Numbered from the stretch's first letter, positions 8,979 to 18,258 are shown. The stretch is DNA of 64,000 nucleotides from Hymenobacter sp. BT559 (GCF_016427535.1 NZ_JAELXV010000001.1:1054001-1118000), one strand, 5' to 3'. The notes: generated from the letters alone by a model not told the origin. Made by a program: numbers and translations.

Positions 8979-9005
8979 AGCCGCCCCACTGACAGTGGGG
9001 CGGCT
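8979..9005 (-). terminator. Rho-independent terminator of mdh
   Basis: A perfect 13-bp inverted repeat (AGCCGCCCCACTG / CAGTGGGGCGGCT) around a single A, effectively an 11-12 bp stem with a 3-nt loop. On the minus strand it is followed by TTTTT. It lies 25 bp after the mdh stop. Confidence 0.92.
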
Positions 9006-9029
9006 CAAAAAGTACTTCAAACTAGACAC

Positions 9030-9968
9030 CTAGGCCTGCTGGCCCATCTTGTCGAGCGCGTCCATTACTTCTTTCACGTGGCCACGCGAGGTTTCGAGCA
9101 GCGCCTTCTCCTCGTCGTTGAGCTGCAATTCAATTACGCGCTCCACCCCATTCTTGCCCAGGATAACCGGGGCACCTAGGTACACGCCATTGATGCCGTA
9201 CTCGCCCTGCAGCTCTAGGCACACCGGGAACACGCGGCGCTGGTCGCGCACAATGGCTTCTACCATTTGGGCGGCGGCCGCGCCGGGCGCGTACCAAGCC
9301 GAAGTGCCCATGAGCTTTACTAGCTCGCCGCCGCCTACGGCGGTGCGCTGCACGATGGCATCTAGCTCCGCTTTACCAATAAGTTCAGTGACGGGGATGC
9401 CGCCCACGGTGGTGTAGCGGGGGAGGGGCACCATGGTGTCGCCGTGGCCACCCATGAGGACCGCCTGAATGTCTTTGGGGCTCACGTTCAGGGCCTCGGC
9501 CAGGAAAGCGCGGTAGCGAGCCGTGTCCAGGATGCCGGCCATGCCAAACACCTTTTCGCGGGGCAGCTTGGCGGTGAGGTGCGCCTGGTAGGTCATCACG
9601 TCGAGCGGGTTGCTCACCACGATAATGATGGCATTGGGCGAGTGCGCCACTACCTGCTCGGTTACCGACTTCACGATGCCGGCGTTGGTAGCGATAAGGT
9701 CGTCGCGGCTCATGCCAGGCTTGCGGGGCAGGCCTGAGGTAATTACTACTACTTCCGAGCCGGCCGTGCGGCTGTAGTCGTTGGTGACGCCCACCGTGCG
9801 CGAGTCGTAACCGATGATGGGCGCTTTCTGCCAGATATCGAGCGCTTTGCCTTCGGCAATACCTTCCTTGATATCAACCAGTACTATTTCGTTGGCAATT
9901 TCACGGGTAGCAAGTACATCGGCGCAGGTAGCGCCCACATTGCCAGCCCCAACTACGGTGACTTTCAT
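9030..9968 (-). CDS. mdh: Malate dehydrogenase (NAD-dependent, LDH-like type)
   Basis: A 312-residue enzyme that interconverts malate and oxaloacetate in the TCA cycle. The Rossmann motif GAGNVGATCADVL starts at residue 7. The substrate-binding arginine loop is SGLPRKPGMSRDDL (about residues 80-93), followed by VVSNPLDVMTY and FGMAGILDTARYR. The catalytic His/Asp region reads MGGHGDTMVPL (about 173-183). Length and order match the lactate-dehydrogenase-like MDH common in Bacteroidota. An upstream ATG at 10028 would add 20 residues of non-family sequence, so MKVTVVGAGNVG is the start. A strong terminator follows. Confidence 0.97.
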   Translation of the reverse strand: MKVTVVGAGNVGATCADVLATREIANEIVLVDIKEGIAEGKALDIWQKAPIIGYDSRTVGVTNDYSRTAGSEVVVITSGLPRKPGMSRDDLIATNAGIVKSVTEQVVAHSPNAIIIVVSNPLDVMTYQAHLTAKLPREKVFGMAGILDTARYRAFLAEALNVSPKDIQAVLMGGHGDTMVPLPRYTTVGGIPVTELIGKAELDAIVQRTAVGGGELVKLMGTSAWYAPGAAAAQMVEAIVRDQRRVFPVCLELQGEYGINGVYLGAPVILGKNGVERVIELQLNDEEKALLETSRGHVKEVMDALDKMGQQA

Positions 9969-10141
9969 GGGTAAACGGTGAGGGTGGGAAACAACGATGC
10001 CAGCACATCTGGCGCGGTAAAAGTACACCTAAAACCCAGGCAGGCACTAGCAGCCTAGATAAGCTGGCGAGCGGGCACGCCGCTCAGCTAGTTGGCTACC
10101 GCAGAATCCTCTAGGTGATGGCGGGGCGGCTAGCACGCGCT

Positions 10142-10200
10142 AACACAAAAGCAGCTGACAGAGCGGCGATTAGTGCCACTCTATCAACTGCTTTTGTGTT
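10142..10200 (-). terminator. 26-bp hairpin, perfectly paired (with G-U) only on the minus strand
   Basis: Left arm 10142-10167 and right arm 10175-10200 flank a 7-nt loop. The outer 13 bp (AACACAAAAGCAG) are perfect. The inner part has three positions that are C/A mismatches on the plus strand but U-G wobbles in a minus-strand RNA. The RNA that would fold is the 3' end of the 10238-10804 gene, 38 nt beyond its stop. A T4 run lies within the 3' arm. Confidence 0.75.
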
Positions 10201-10237
10201 CAGGCATTGCGCCTAGCCTACTTGGTAGGCACTAGCT

Positions 10238-10804
10238 TTATTGCTCGATAATAGTTCGCGATGATACTTGGGGCATGGCGTTGCCACTATCGCCCGAGGT
10301 AGTGCGGCGTAGCACCAGCACGAAGGGAAAGGTAGTGCGCTTGGTCGAGTAGCCTTCTTTCTGAAGAAAGATGGTTACCGTGTACCCGTCGCCCACTAGT
10401 CGTTCCCCCTCACATTGCACGCAGTTAACGGGTTCGGCCTTAAGCTTAAATTCCCGCTTTAAGTCGGCCCGTACTTGGTTGATGCACGACCGGTGCGTGG
10501 TTTTGTACACGAGGTCGTAGTAAGACTGCTGATTGCTGCGGCGCAGCCCTACCCAGGCTTCGGCGTGGTCTTCGGGCGTTTCGGCTTCGCCCTGGGTGCG
10601 GTAAGTCCAGTATGGGTTGGGGCCGGGGTGCCGCAGCCATTCGCTGGGCTCCATAAGCTCCGCTACGCTGTCGGGCGCGATGCGGCCCGCCGCAATGCCC
10701 CGCGCCAGGAGGTCAAGTGGCAAACACTGTGCACGTACTGGCTGGCTGCCTACCCAGCTAAGTGCGACCAAAAACAATGCAGGCAACCAGCGACAGAACG
10801 ACAT
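10238..10804 (-). CDS. Secreted protein of unknown function
   Basis: A 188-residue protein that I do not recognise. It starts with a clear signal peptide (MSFCRWLPALFLVALSWVGSQPVRAQ), so it is exported to the periplasm or beyond. The mature part has four cysteines after the first (CLPL, SCINQ, NCVQC), suggesting disulfides. It also has an aromatic stretch NPYWTYRTQGE and a central amphipathic part YYDLVYKTTHRSCINQ. The C-terminal third (GYTVTIFLQKEGYSTKRTTFPF) looks like beta-strands. It is 38 bp downstream of the TonB receptor stop on the same strand and could be co-transcribed with it, which would suggest an accessory role in uptake. That role is an inference only. Confidence 0.75.
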   Translation of the reverse strand: MSFCRWLPALFLVALSWVGSQPVRAQCLPLDLLARGIAAGRIAPDSVAELMEPSEWLRHPGPNPYWTYRTQGEAETPEDHAEAWVGLRRSNQQSYYDLVYKTTHRSCINQVRADLKREFKLKAEPVNCVQCEGERLVGDGYTVTIFLQKEGYSTKRTTFPFVLVLRRTTSGDSGNAMPQVSSRTIIEQ

Positions 10805-10842
10805 ATTAAATGGAATATAAAAAGAGCGGAAGGGTAGGGTAG

Positions 10843-13548
10843 TTACTTCACAGATACGCGCAGGCCGGCATACACTAGCCGCCCAATCTGGGGGCCGCCG
10901 TATAGCTGCACGTTGTTGGTGTTAAATAGATTGGAGCCACCAAGCTCAAACGTGGTTTTGAGCTTGGGCACCGCGTAGTGTACCTGCGCATCGAAGCTTT
11001 GGTAGGTAGCTAGGTTGCCATCGGCGAAGGTGGAGTAGTAGCGGTGTCCCTCGGCCCAGTGGTAGTTCAGGCTATAGCCTAGCTGGCGGGTAAGCGCGCC
11101 GTTGGCTCCGACGTTGAATTTGTGCTTGGGCGTGTTGTAGAACGGTACTTCGCTCTCCGAATTGAGTAGCACGTTCAGCGCGTAGTTACCAGTCAGGTTT
11201 AAGGCGCGATTCACATTATACGTAACGCTAGCTAGTGCGCCCTGGCTGCGTACCAGGAGGTCGAGGTTGCCCGATACCACCAGCACGCGCGTTGGCTGTT
11301 GCGGGTCCTGGAAGCCAGTTTGGGCGGCGCCTGCTACCTGTGCAAACGTAGGACGGCTGCCATCGGTGTTGCCGATTAGTGGCTGGCTGCCCACCACGAA
11401 GTTGCGGTAATAGCTGCGGTAATAGCTTAGGTCTAGTACCAGCTTTTCGCCAGCCAGCGCCTTATATCCTACTTCAAATGAATTGGCTTCCTCCAGCTTT
11501 AGGGGCGCGATAGTAACGGCGTACTTCGCCAATTCAGCGGGTGGGTTAGCGCTGGTGAACACCTGGCCTAGGTTGGCACCTAGCGCCGTGCTGTAGCCTT
11601 GGTAGCCTGCCCCTACGTTGCCCTTCGACACGGCCGCGCCTAGGTCGATATTTACGTACTGGTCGTACTGGGTTGGCGACCGGAAGGCGCGGCTGTACGA
11701 CGCCCGGAAGTTGTGCTGCTTGTCGTTGCCGAGCGAGTACACCACCGAGGCACGGGGCGAAAAGGCTTGGCCAAAGTTCTTAAACTCATCGAGGCGGCCA
11801 GCGGCAGCTAGCTTCAGGCGGTCGTTCAGCAGGGTTTTGGTAGCTTGAGCGTAGCCACCATATTCGTAGTTGTGTGTGCCTTTGCCGTCGTTAATTTCGA
11901 ATAGGCGGCCGCTATCATCAAGCCGATACTGGCGGTAGGCCCCACCCACGATGAGGTCCACAAAAGGCAGGCGGAAATTATACTGCGCGCTAATGTCATT
12001 GAGGCGCGAGCTGGCGCCAATGCGCGCCCCCTGGCCCGGGGTATCGTTGTTTTTTATGTTGGTACGTAGCGTGTTAAAAGTTTCGCTACCTGCTGCCAAC
12101 TGCGCTGAGGCAGCGGCGGTCTGGGCCGCGGCTTGCGCCAAGGCCTCGTTGCCGCCATTGGTGTAGTAGGTTTGGTTGTAAGCCTGGGCGTAGCGGCCAA
12201 AATAGCCGGCTGCGTATGATACGCCCGTGGTCGGGTCCACGGCGCTCTGCATAAAGCCGCCTAGGTAGGCCAGGTTGTAGGTACCATTGCCAAAGTCTTG
12301 CGTCTGGTAGGCCCGCACAAACCAGCGGTCGCCTTCTAGCGCAAAGCGGTACTGGTTGGTAGCAAAGTTCTTAGCACGCAGGCGTACTGTGCTTTGCACC
12401 GTGTTGGTGCCCTGGGCGCGCTCAAACTGCACGGTGGCCTTCACCTTATCTGTCAACAGGTACGAAACCGAGGGTATCACGCGGTAGAGCGAGGCGCGGT
12501 CGTCGTTGGCAATCAGCTCGCGCTCCGTCCAGCCCGGCATAAAGACGGTTTTGCCCGTCAACGCGCCTGAGGTGAAGGTGTTACCTATATCGCCATAGCG
12601 GTTCACTGCGTCATAGCCTAGGCCCGAGCCAGCAGGGTTGTTCACCACCACCAGTCCCGAGGGCTTTTGGGCATCGTAGTTCTCGGCAATCCAGTCTTTC
12701 GCTGTCAGGTAGCTGCCCGTCAGCTTGATGGCCCAGCGGTTGCCTAAGCGCTGGGCGTAGCGGAACTGCCCGTCGAAGTAGTCGCGCTGGCCACCGCGCA
12801 AGCGCACATCAAGACCTTGGTCGGTGAATGCATCACGCGAGTTTAGCAGCACTACTCCGTTAAAGGCGTTGGCTCCATACAGTGCCGACGACGGGCCGTA
12901 GAGCACTTCCACGCTGGCCACGTCGATATCAGGCAAGCCCAGCGAGTTGCCCGAACCTGCGCTTAGGCTCGGCGACTGAATGTCCATGTAGTCAACCAGC
13001 TGAATCAGGCGTTCCGACGAGGCCGAGTTGAAGCCTCGCGTGCTGATGCTGTTGTTGAGCATGCTGTTCACATTCACGTCGATGCCTTTGTACTGTGTGA
13101 GGCTGTTCAGCAAGTCGGGCTGGGTCAACTGGCTAATCTGTGCCTGCGTCACTTTCTCCACAGTCACTGGCACGCGCAGAATGTTTTCCTCCTCGCGGGA
13201 GGCCGCTACGACCACCTGTTTGGCCGCTGCCCGGTCTGGTATTAGCGTGACCATCACCTGGTCGCTCCGGTTCTGAAGGGTTACTTGCTGCGTCTCATAC
13301 CCTAGGTATGACACACTCAGTGTCAGTGGAAAAGTGAGACCCGCTGTCGATAAAATAAACTCGCCCGTGCTATTGGTGCTCGTGCCTACATAGGTGCCTT
13401 TTAGCAGTACCGTAGCGCCAGCTAGAGGCTCGTCACCTTCGGTTAGTACTTGCCCACTGACTTGTGTATTGATAAGTGCTTGGCTATGGGCCATCCAAGG
13501 CGCACTTGCTAAAAAAAACGGAATTATTAGGTGATAAGGGTGTTTCAC
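10843..13548 (-). CDS. TonB-dependent receptor with carboxypeptidase-regulatory-like N-domain
   Basis: A 901-residue outer-membrane transporter. The signal peptide (about 1-24) is followed by a CarboxypepD_reg-like domain (SGQVLTEGDEPLAGATVLLK through LSVSYLGYETQQV, about 30-105). Next come a TonB plug (about 115-235, with STRGFNSASSERLIQLVDY and SVEVLYGPSSALYGANAFNG) and a long beta-barrel ending in GRLVYAGLRVSVK, with the C-terminal aromatic/charged pattern typical of barrels. The protein takes up an unknown ligand, powered by TonB-ExbBD. No SusD-like partner lies next to it, so it is not a SusCD pair. About 720 bp of AT-rich non-coding DNA lies upstream. A secreted unknown lies 38 bp downstream. 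Confidence 0.92.
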   Translation of the reverse strand: MKHPYHLIIPFFLASAPWMAHSQALINTQVSGQVLTEGDEPLAGATVLLKGTYVGTSTNSTGEFILSTAGLTFPLTLSVSYLGYETQQVTLQNRSDQVMVTLIPDRAAAKQVVVAASREEENILRVPVTVEKVTQAQISQLTQPDLLNSLTQYKGIDVNVNSMLNNSISTRGFNSASSERLIQLVDYMDIQSPSLSAGSGNSLGLPDIDVASVEVLYGPSSALYGANAFNGVVLLNSRDAFTDQGLDVRLRGGQRDYFDGQFRYAQRLGNRWAIKLTGSYLTAKDWIAENYDAQKPSGLVVVNNPAGSGLGYDAVNRYGDIGNTFTSGALTGKTVFMPGWTERELIANDDRASLYRVIPSVSYLLTDKVKATVQFERAQGTNTVQSTVRLRAKNFATNQYRFALEGDRWFVRAYQTQDFGNGTYNLAYLGGFMQSAVDPTTGVSYAAGYFGRYAQAYNQTYYTNGGNEALAQAAAQTAAASAQLAAGSETFNTLRTNIKNNDTPGQGARIGASSRLNDISAQYNFRLPFVDLIVGGAYRQYRLDDSGRLFEINDGKGTHNYEYGGYAQATKTLLNDRLKLAAAGRLDEFKNFGQAFSPRASVVYSLGNDKQHNFRASYSRAFRSPTQYDQYVNIDLGAAVSKGNVGAGYQGYSTALGANLGQVFTSANPPAELAKYAVTIAPLKLEEANSFEVGYKALAGEKLVLDLSYYRSYYRNFVVGSQPLIGNTDGSRPTFAQVAGAAQTGFQDPQQPTRVLVVSGNLDLLVRSQGALASVTYNVNRALNLTGNYALNVLLNSESEVPFYNTPKHKFNVGANGALTRQLGYSLNYHWAEGHRYYSTFADGNLATYQSFDAQVHYAVPKLKTTFELGGSNLFNTNNVQLYGGPQIGRLVYAGLRVSVK

Positions 13549-14125
13549 AACGAGGTTAAATGCAGAAAATTATTGGAAGGAGAGAAGAGCGTACGTGTTC
13601 GTAGTAAGGTTATAATTATAGTATTATTTTTTGAAATATTTTAACTGCCATTTTTGAAAATTCGCATTGCATTATTTTGATTCATATCTCAAATAATAAA
13701 AGACTAATACAAGTATTATTGATGAGCTTTTATTCTGAGTTGCAAAGATATAATCAGCGCTGTTAGGCTGCATAATTCGTAGATTGTAAGAATGCGCGTA
13801 AGTTGAACTTTTCAAATTGTCGCAAACCTTTCCAATGGAAATGCCTTCCCGCAGAAGCACAATACAAATGCAACTAACACATTTAGTAAAAATGGCCGGT
13901 AAGTACGGTCAAAACCTCTTGCCCGGTTTGATAAGCACAAGTGACCAGCCGCTATCGAAGCGCAACAGTTGGAATATCCTCTGAGAAAGGATGTGCTTAA
14001 TATTGAAATAAACTCAACCGGAGTGTCGAGTTGAGGGGGCCACGGATGTCGGAGCGTGGCAGTAAGTGCCTAGCCTTATGAGGTAAGTAGCTGGTGTGAG
14101 GCGCGCAAAAGTGCTACTTCCAAAA
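13549..14125. other. AT-rich non-coding region upstream of the TonB receptor
   Basis: About 580 bp with no supportable gene. The first 330 bp are strikingly AT-rich for this genome and probably hold the receptor's promoter and regulatory sites. The TAnnTTTG box is not clear here. The remaining part (13860-14120) has normal composition but broken frames, and may be decayed sequence. No cobalamin or other riboswitch could be recognised by eye. Confidence 0.5.
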
Positions 14126-14160
14126 AAAAAGAGTAACCCACAAACTGGATTACTCTTTTT
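14126..14160. terminator. Bidirectional terminator downstream of pseB
   Basis: The arms AAAAAGAGTAA and TTACTCTTTTT (11 bp) are extended by CCA/TGG inside after one mismatch. An A-run and a T-run on the two sides let it work in both directions. It lies 112 nt beyond the pseB stop on the minus strand. Confidence 0.75.
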
Positions 14161-14212
14161 ATAAAAAAATATTATTAACGCAGCGTTTGCGCGCCAGCAA
14201 GCAGAATAAACA

Positions 14213-14237
14213 GCTTTAGCTACAGGCTAGCTAAAGC
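14213..14237 (-). terminator. Short hairpin just after pseB
   Basis: A perfect 10-bp inverted repeat (GCTTTAGCTA / TAGCTAAAGC) with a 5-nt loop, 36 nt beyond the pseB stop. There is no long T-tract, so it may be a partial terminator ahead of the stronger hairpin at 14126. Confidence 0.45.
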
Positions 14238-14272
14238 GTTTTAGTCAAGAAGGACCGGGCTAAAGGGTAAAG

Positions 14273-15292
14273 CTATAAGCTGAACGAAGCATCGACGTGC
14301 AACCGGATTTCCTCCCGAATCTGCTCGGCCGACAGCCACTCCTCGTTATTAGCCGAGTCGTAGTGGAAGTTCTCTGGTACGCGCTTGCCATCAAAGTGCG
14401 TGATAAATTTCTCGACGTCCCACGGAGGCGTAGCGGGCAGAATGACGTAGTAGCGTGGTAGCTCGACGGTGCTCAACGCGTCGGTCTGAGTTATCATTTC
14501 CTCGTGCAGCTTCTCGCCGGGTCGGATGCCCACAATGCGCTGCTCGCAGTCGGGCCCGATGGCGCGGGCCACTTCCGTGATTTTGTAGGAGGGAATTTTA
14601 GGCACGAAAATCTCGCCGCCCCAGGCGTGCTCCAGCGCATATAATACTAGGTCAACACCCTCTTCGAGTGAGATGTTGAAGCGCGTCATGTCGGGGTGTG
14701 TGATGGGGAGCACGCCCGTGTGGCGCTGCTGCAAGAAGAACGGTACTACCGAGCCACGCGAGCCGATTACGTTGCCGTAGCGCACCACCGAGAGGCGCAA
14801 GTCGCGCGAGCCCTTCATGTTATTGGCCGCCACAAAAAGCTTGTCCGAGCACAACTTGGTAGCGCCGTAGAGGTTGATGGGCGCGGCGGCTTTGTCGGTG
14901 CTGAGGGCCACTACATCTTTTACGCCGCAGTCGAGGGCGGCGTTTATCACGTTTTCAGCGCCGAAAATATTGGTTTTGATGCACTCCATCGGGTTGTACT
15001 CGGCGGCGGGCACCTGCTTGAGTGCCGCGGCGTGCACGATGATGTCGACACCCTCACAGGCGCGTTGCAGGCGCTGGGCATCGCGCACGTCGCCGATGAA
15101 GAAGCGGATGGCCGGATACTTGCTGTGCGGAAACTCCTGGCTCATCTCATACTGTTTCAGCTCATCGCGCGAGAACACGATAACCCGCCGCACCTGCGGA
15201 TATTGCTTGAAAACTGTGCGCACAAACTGCTTGCCGAAGGAGCCGGTGCCGCCCGTGATGAGCAGCGACTTGCCATTGAGGTCGAGAGCCAT
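14273..15292 (-). CDS. pseB: UDP-GlcNAc 4,6-dehydratase (inverting), PseB-like
   Basis: A 339-residue extended short-chain dehydrogenase. The NAD(P) motif is GGTGSFGKQFV (about residue 13), followed by FSRDELKQYEMSQEF, then the FFIGDVRDAQRL cofactor loop. The catalytic STDKAAAPINLYGATK carries the STDK and YxxxK signature of UDP-sugar 4,6-dehydratases with C5 inversion. RYGNVIGSRGSV and IRPGEKLHEEMI are family motifs. It performs the first step toward pseudaminic acid-type or other 2-acetamido-2,6-dideoxy sugars for surface glycans. An ATG at 15397 would add 35 unrelated residues, so MALDLNGKSLLITGG is preferred. The glycosyltransferase gene directly upstream on the same strand (115-bp gap) supports a glycan role. 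The later pse genes are not in the window. Confidence 0.9.
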   Translation of the reverse strand: MALDLNGKSLLITGGTGSFGKQFVRTVFKQYPQVRRVIVFSRDELKQYEMSQEFPHSKYPAIRFFIGDVRDAQRLQRACEGVDIIVHAAALKQVPAAEYNPMECIKTNIFGAENVINAALDCGVKDVVALSTDKAAAPINLYGATKLCSDKLFVAANNMKGSRDLRLSVVRYGNVIGSRGSVVPFFLQQRHTGVLPITHPDMTRFNISLEEGVDLVLYALEHAWGGEIFVPKIPSYKITEVARAIGPDCEQRIVGIRPGEKLHEEMITQTDALSTVELPRYYVILPATPPWDVEKFITHFDGKRVPENFHYDSANNEEWLSAEQIREEIRLHVDASFSL

Positions 15293-15406
15293 TGAAAAAT
15301 CTAGTAGGAAACGACAAAAATACGTAGGGTGCGGGGCTTGCTCCCGCCGGGCACTAGTCGGCAGGAGCCAACGGCTCAGGTAACCGAGCACGCGCAAGCA
15401 CGGACC

Positions 15407-16729
15407 CTAGGAGGCCGCCGCATGCGCCCGCACTAGCTCGGCTAGCTGCGCCGCCTGCCCTCGGCGCGAGTAGCGCATGGGCTTGGTGCTCCGCAGGTCG
15501 AGGTCGGGGCTTTGTTGCCACTGCTGCGCTAGGCGCTCTAGGGTACTCATCATCAACGGATAGTCATCGTAGGGAAGGGCCTGGCCAGCACCGGCTTCGC
15601 GTAGCACATTGTCGGCGTCGGAGCCAGCGGGTCCCACGCACAGCACAGGTTTGCAGGCGGCTAGGTATTCAAAGACCTTGCCCGGCAAGATGCCCCGGTT
15701 CAGAGCTACGTCGGGGATAGCCATGAGCAAGACGCTGCTGGTCATGAGATACGCTACCGACTGCTGGTGCGGCACAAACGGCAAAAACTCCGTCGCCTCA
15801 CCTAGGCCAGCTGCGGCTACCTGCTCGCGTACACCAGCATCGACCTGCCCTACAAAGCGCAGCCGCCACGGCACCTGTGGGTAGCGCTGCTGGCACTCGG
15901 CAATAGCCTTAAGCAAATTGTCAATCCGATAGCGCGCCGAAATGGTGCCGGTGTGCGTGATGCGCAGGCAGTCGGTGGGCGGCGCCGAAGGTTGCTGAAA
16001 ATCAGGCTCATCATAGCCGTTGGGTAGCACCACTATTTTTCCTTTGCCTAGGTCGGGCAGCTTGCGGCGAAATAGGCGCTCAGTCTCGGGGCTGGTCACG
16101 AGCACGGCATCGGCGCGGGTGAGCACTTGGCGCTCGTAGCGCGCATCGAGCCACGTGGCGGGTGGCGTGCGGTGTAAGTCTTTGGTATAGTAGATGTCGG
16201 TCCAAGGGTCGCGCAGGTCGGCGAGCCAGCGCAGGCCGTACTTCTTTTGGATTTCTAGGCCAATGAGTTGGGTGGAGTGGGGCGGTGAGGACGTGAGGAC
16301 CGCGTCAAACTTCTCACCCGCGGCCAGCAGCTTATCCACGGCGGCCAGTGCGTATCGGTTCCAGCCCCGACGCGGGTCGGGCAGGAAGAAATTGCCCCGC
16401 ACGAAGCGCATGGCTTGCTGCGTGAAGCTCGGCTTGCCCTCGTTGGCGAAGCCGCCGTGCGGCACGGCCCGCCCGGTCAGCTTTTGGTACGACTCAAATG
16501 GCTCTAGGGTGGGCGTGCGAATGACACGCACGCTCGGCGGCACCTCGTGCAGCAGGCTTTCGTCGCGTACGGGGTAGCTGGCCTGGTCGGGGTCGACGGT
16601 GATAACCGTGGGCGCTACGCCGAGCCCGGGCAGGTATTTTACCCACTTGAGGCAGCGCTGCACGCCGGCCCCGCCCGAAGGCGGCCAGTAATAGGTGAGC
16701 ACGAGCAGGCGTAGGGGTGGGGCAGACAT
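15407..16729 (-). CDS. Group 1 (GT4-like) glycosyltransferase
   Basis: A 440-residue GT-B enzyme. The N-terminus LLVLTYYWPPSGGAGVQRCLKW has the glycine-rich loop of GT4 acceptor domains. DAVLTSSPPHSTQLIG and WLADLRDPWTDIYY follow. The C-terminal donor domain includes VLPNGYDEPDF, ITHTGTISARYRIDNLL, FVPHQQSVAYLMTSSVLLM and GILPGKVFEYLAACKPVLCVG, in which the conserved Glu of the EX7E motif lies in KVFEYLA. It adds a sugar from a nucleotide donor to a surface polysaccharide. The acceptor is unknown. It precedes pseB on the same strand, so the two probably form a surface-glycan pair. Confidence 0.88.
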   Translation of the reverse strand: MSAPPLRLLVLTYYWPPSGGAGVQRCLKWVKYLPGLGVAPTVITVDPDQASYPVRDESLLHEVPPSVRVIRTPTLEPFESYQKLTGRAVPHGGFANEGKPSFTQQAMRFVRGNFFLPDPRRGWNRYALAAVDKLLAAGEKFDAVLTSSPPHSTQLIGLEIQKKYGLRWLADLRDPWTDIYYTKDLHRTPPATWLDARYERQVLTRADAVLVTSPETERLFRRKLPDLGKGKIVVLPNGYDEPDFQQPSAPPTDCLRITHTGTISARYRIDNLLKAIAECQQRYPQVPWRLRFVGQVDAGVREQVAAAGLGEATEFLPFVPHQQSVAYLMTSSVLLMAIPDVALNRGILPGKVFEYLAACKPVLCVGPAGSDADNVLREAGAGQALPYDDYPLMMSTLERLAQQWQQSPDLDLRSTKPMRYSRRGQAAQLAELVRAHAAAS

Positions 16730-16789
16730 AACAACTTCTCAGTAAATTCAGGCGGCAAAACTACGCCTAGGCCACAGCCTCGCCAGTTG

Positions 16790-16797
16790 TACCTTTG
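16790..16797 (+). promoter_or_regulatory. Candidate -7 box (TACCTTTG) for ffh
   Basis: TACCTTTG matches TAnnTTTG and would give an 85-90 nt leader before ffh. No convincing TTTG -33 element is present at the usual distance, so this is tentative. Confidence 0.35.
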
Positions 16798-16887
16798 AAA
16801 TTCAAATAGGCCGTTTGGTGTTTACTCCCTTACCAGGCCTTGCGAAATAGTTGGGTAAGCCAGAAAGTTCGCCTTTAGCCGCACATT

Positions 16888-18258
16888 ATGTTTGATAATC
16901 TCTCCTCTAAGCTCGACCGGGCTATCAAGACCCTCAAAGGGCAGGGCTCCATCTCCGAAATCAACGTTGCCGCCACCATCAAGGAAATTCGGCGGGCACT
17001 CGTTGATGCCGACGTTAACTACAAGGTTGCCAAGGAGGTAACCGACAAGATAAAAGAAGAGGCCATGGGCCGCGACGTGCTCACGACGGTGTCGCCGGGC
17101 CAACTCATGGTTAAAATCGTGTACGATGAGCTGACCCAGCTCATGGGCGGTGAGAAAAAGGATATTACCATCAAGGGCGACCCGGCCGTGGTGCTGCTTT
17201 CGGGCCTGCAAGGCTCGGGCAAAACGACTTTCGCCGGCAAGCTCGCCAGCTTCATCAAAAAGCAGAACCGCAATGTGCTGCTGGTGGCCTGCGACGTATA
17301 CCGCCCGGCCGCTATCGACCAGTTGAAGGTCCTAGGTGAGCAAATTGGAGTGGAAGTGTACTCGGAGCCGGAAAACAAGAATCCGGTCGAGATTTCGCAG
17401 AAGGCCATCGCCTACGCCAAGCAGAACAATAAGAAAGTAGTCATCATCGACACCGCCGGTCGCCTGGCCGTGGACGAGCAAATGATGCGCGAAATCGAGG
17501 CGGTTAAAAAAGCCATCAACCCCAGCGAAACGCTGTTTGTGGTGGACTCGATGACCGGCCAAGACGCCGTGAATACCGCCAAAACCTTCAACGACCGCCT
17601 CAACTTCGATGGCGTGGTGCTCACCAAGCTCGACGGCGACAGCCGCGGCGGGGCGGCCCTCTCGATTCGGGCCGTGGTGGAGAAGCCCATCAAGTTTATC
17701 TCGACGGGCGAGAAAATGGAGGCGCTTGACCTCTTCTACCCCGACCGTATGGCCCAGCGTATCCTGGGCATGGGCGACGTAATCTCACTGGTAGAACGGG
17801 CGCAGCAGCAGTTCGACGAAGACGAGGCCAAGCGCATCAACGCTAAGATTCGCAAAAACCAGTTTGACTTCAACGACTTCCTAGGTCAGCTGGAGCAAAT
17901 TAAAAAGATGGGTAACCTGAAGGACCTGGTGGGTATGATACCCGGTGCCTCGAAGATGATGAAGGATGTTGAAATCGACGACGACGCCTTCAAGCCTGTG
18001 GAGTCTATCATCAAGAGCATGACCAAGCAGGAGCGCGCCCAGCCTGACCTCATCAACGGTTCGCGCCGCCGCCGCCTCGCGGCTGGTTCGGGAACTGATA
18101 TTCAGCAGGTAAACGCCCTGATGAAGCAGTTTGAGGACATGCGTAAGATGATGCGCACCATGAACAAGATGAGCCAGACTAAAGGCGGCATGGCCCAAAT
18201 GGCCAAAATGATGGGCGGCATGAAAGGTGGCGGTATGCCCGGCATGGGCCGCCGCTAG
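16888..18258 (+). CDS. ffh: Signal recognition particle protein Ffh (SRP54)
   Basis: A 456-residue GTPase that binds 4.5S RNA and signal peptides and delivers ribosomes to FtsY at the membrane. The N domain (1-90) is followed by the G domain: G1 GLQGSGKTT (about 107-115), DVYRPAAIDQL, G3 DTAGRLAVDE (about 188-197), G4 TKLDGDSRGGAA (about 248-259). The M domain starts near residue 300 and carries the RNA-binding signature as NGSRRRRLAAGSGT. It ends in a Met/Gly-rich tail (GGMKGGGMPGMGRR). All are as expected for a bacterial Ffh. It is monocistronic, with a terminator downstream. Confidence 0.98.
   Translation: MFDNLSSKLDRAIKTLKGQGSISEINVAATIKEIRRALVDADVNYKVAKEVTDKIKEEAMGRDVLTTVSPGQLMVKIVYDELTQLMGGEKKDITIKGDPAVVLLSGLQGSGKTTFAGKLASFIKKQNRNVLLVACDVYRPAAIDQLKVLGEQIGVEVYSEPENKNPVEISQKAIAYAKQNNKKVVIIDTAGRLAVDEQMMREIEAVKKAINPSETLFVVDSMTGQDAVNTAKTFNDRLNFDGVVLTKLDGDSRGGAALSIRAVVEKPIKFISTGEKMEALDLFYPDRMAQRILGMGDVISLVERAQQQFDEDEAKRINAKIRKNQFDFNDFLGQLEQIKKMGNLKDLVGMIPGASKMMKDVEIDDDAFKPVESIIKSMTKQERAQPDLINGSRRRRLAAGSGTDIQQVNALMKQFEDMRKMMRTMNKMSQTKGGMAQMAKMMGGMKGGGMPGMGRR

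Noticed and set aside
13672..13860. 62-codon open frame on the minus strand in the AT-rich region
   Set aside because: No recognisable motif, no clear start signal, and the region is non-coding by composition. It is a chance frame.
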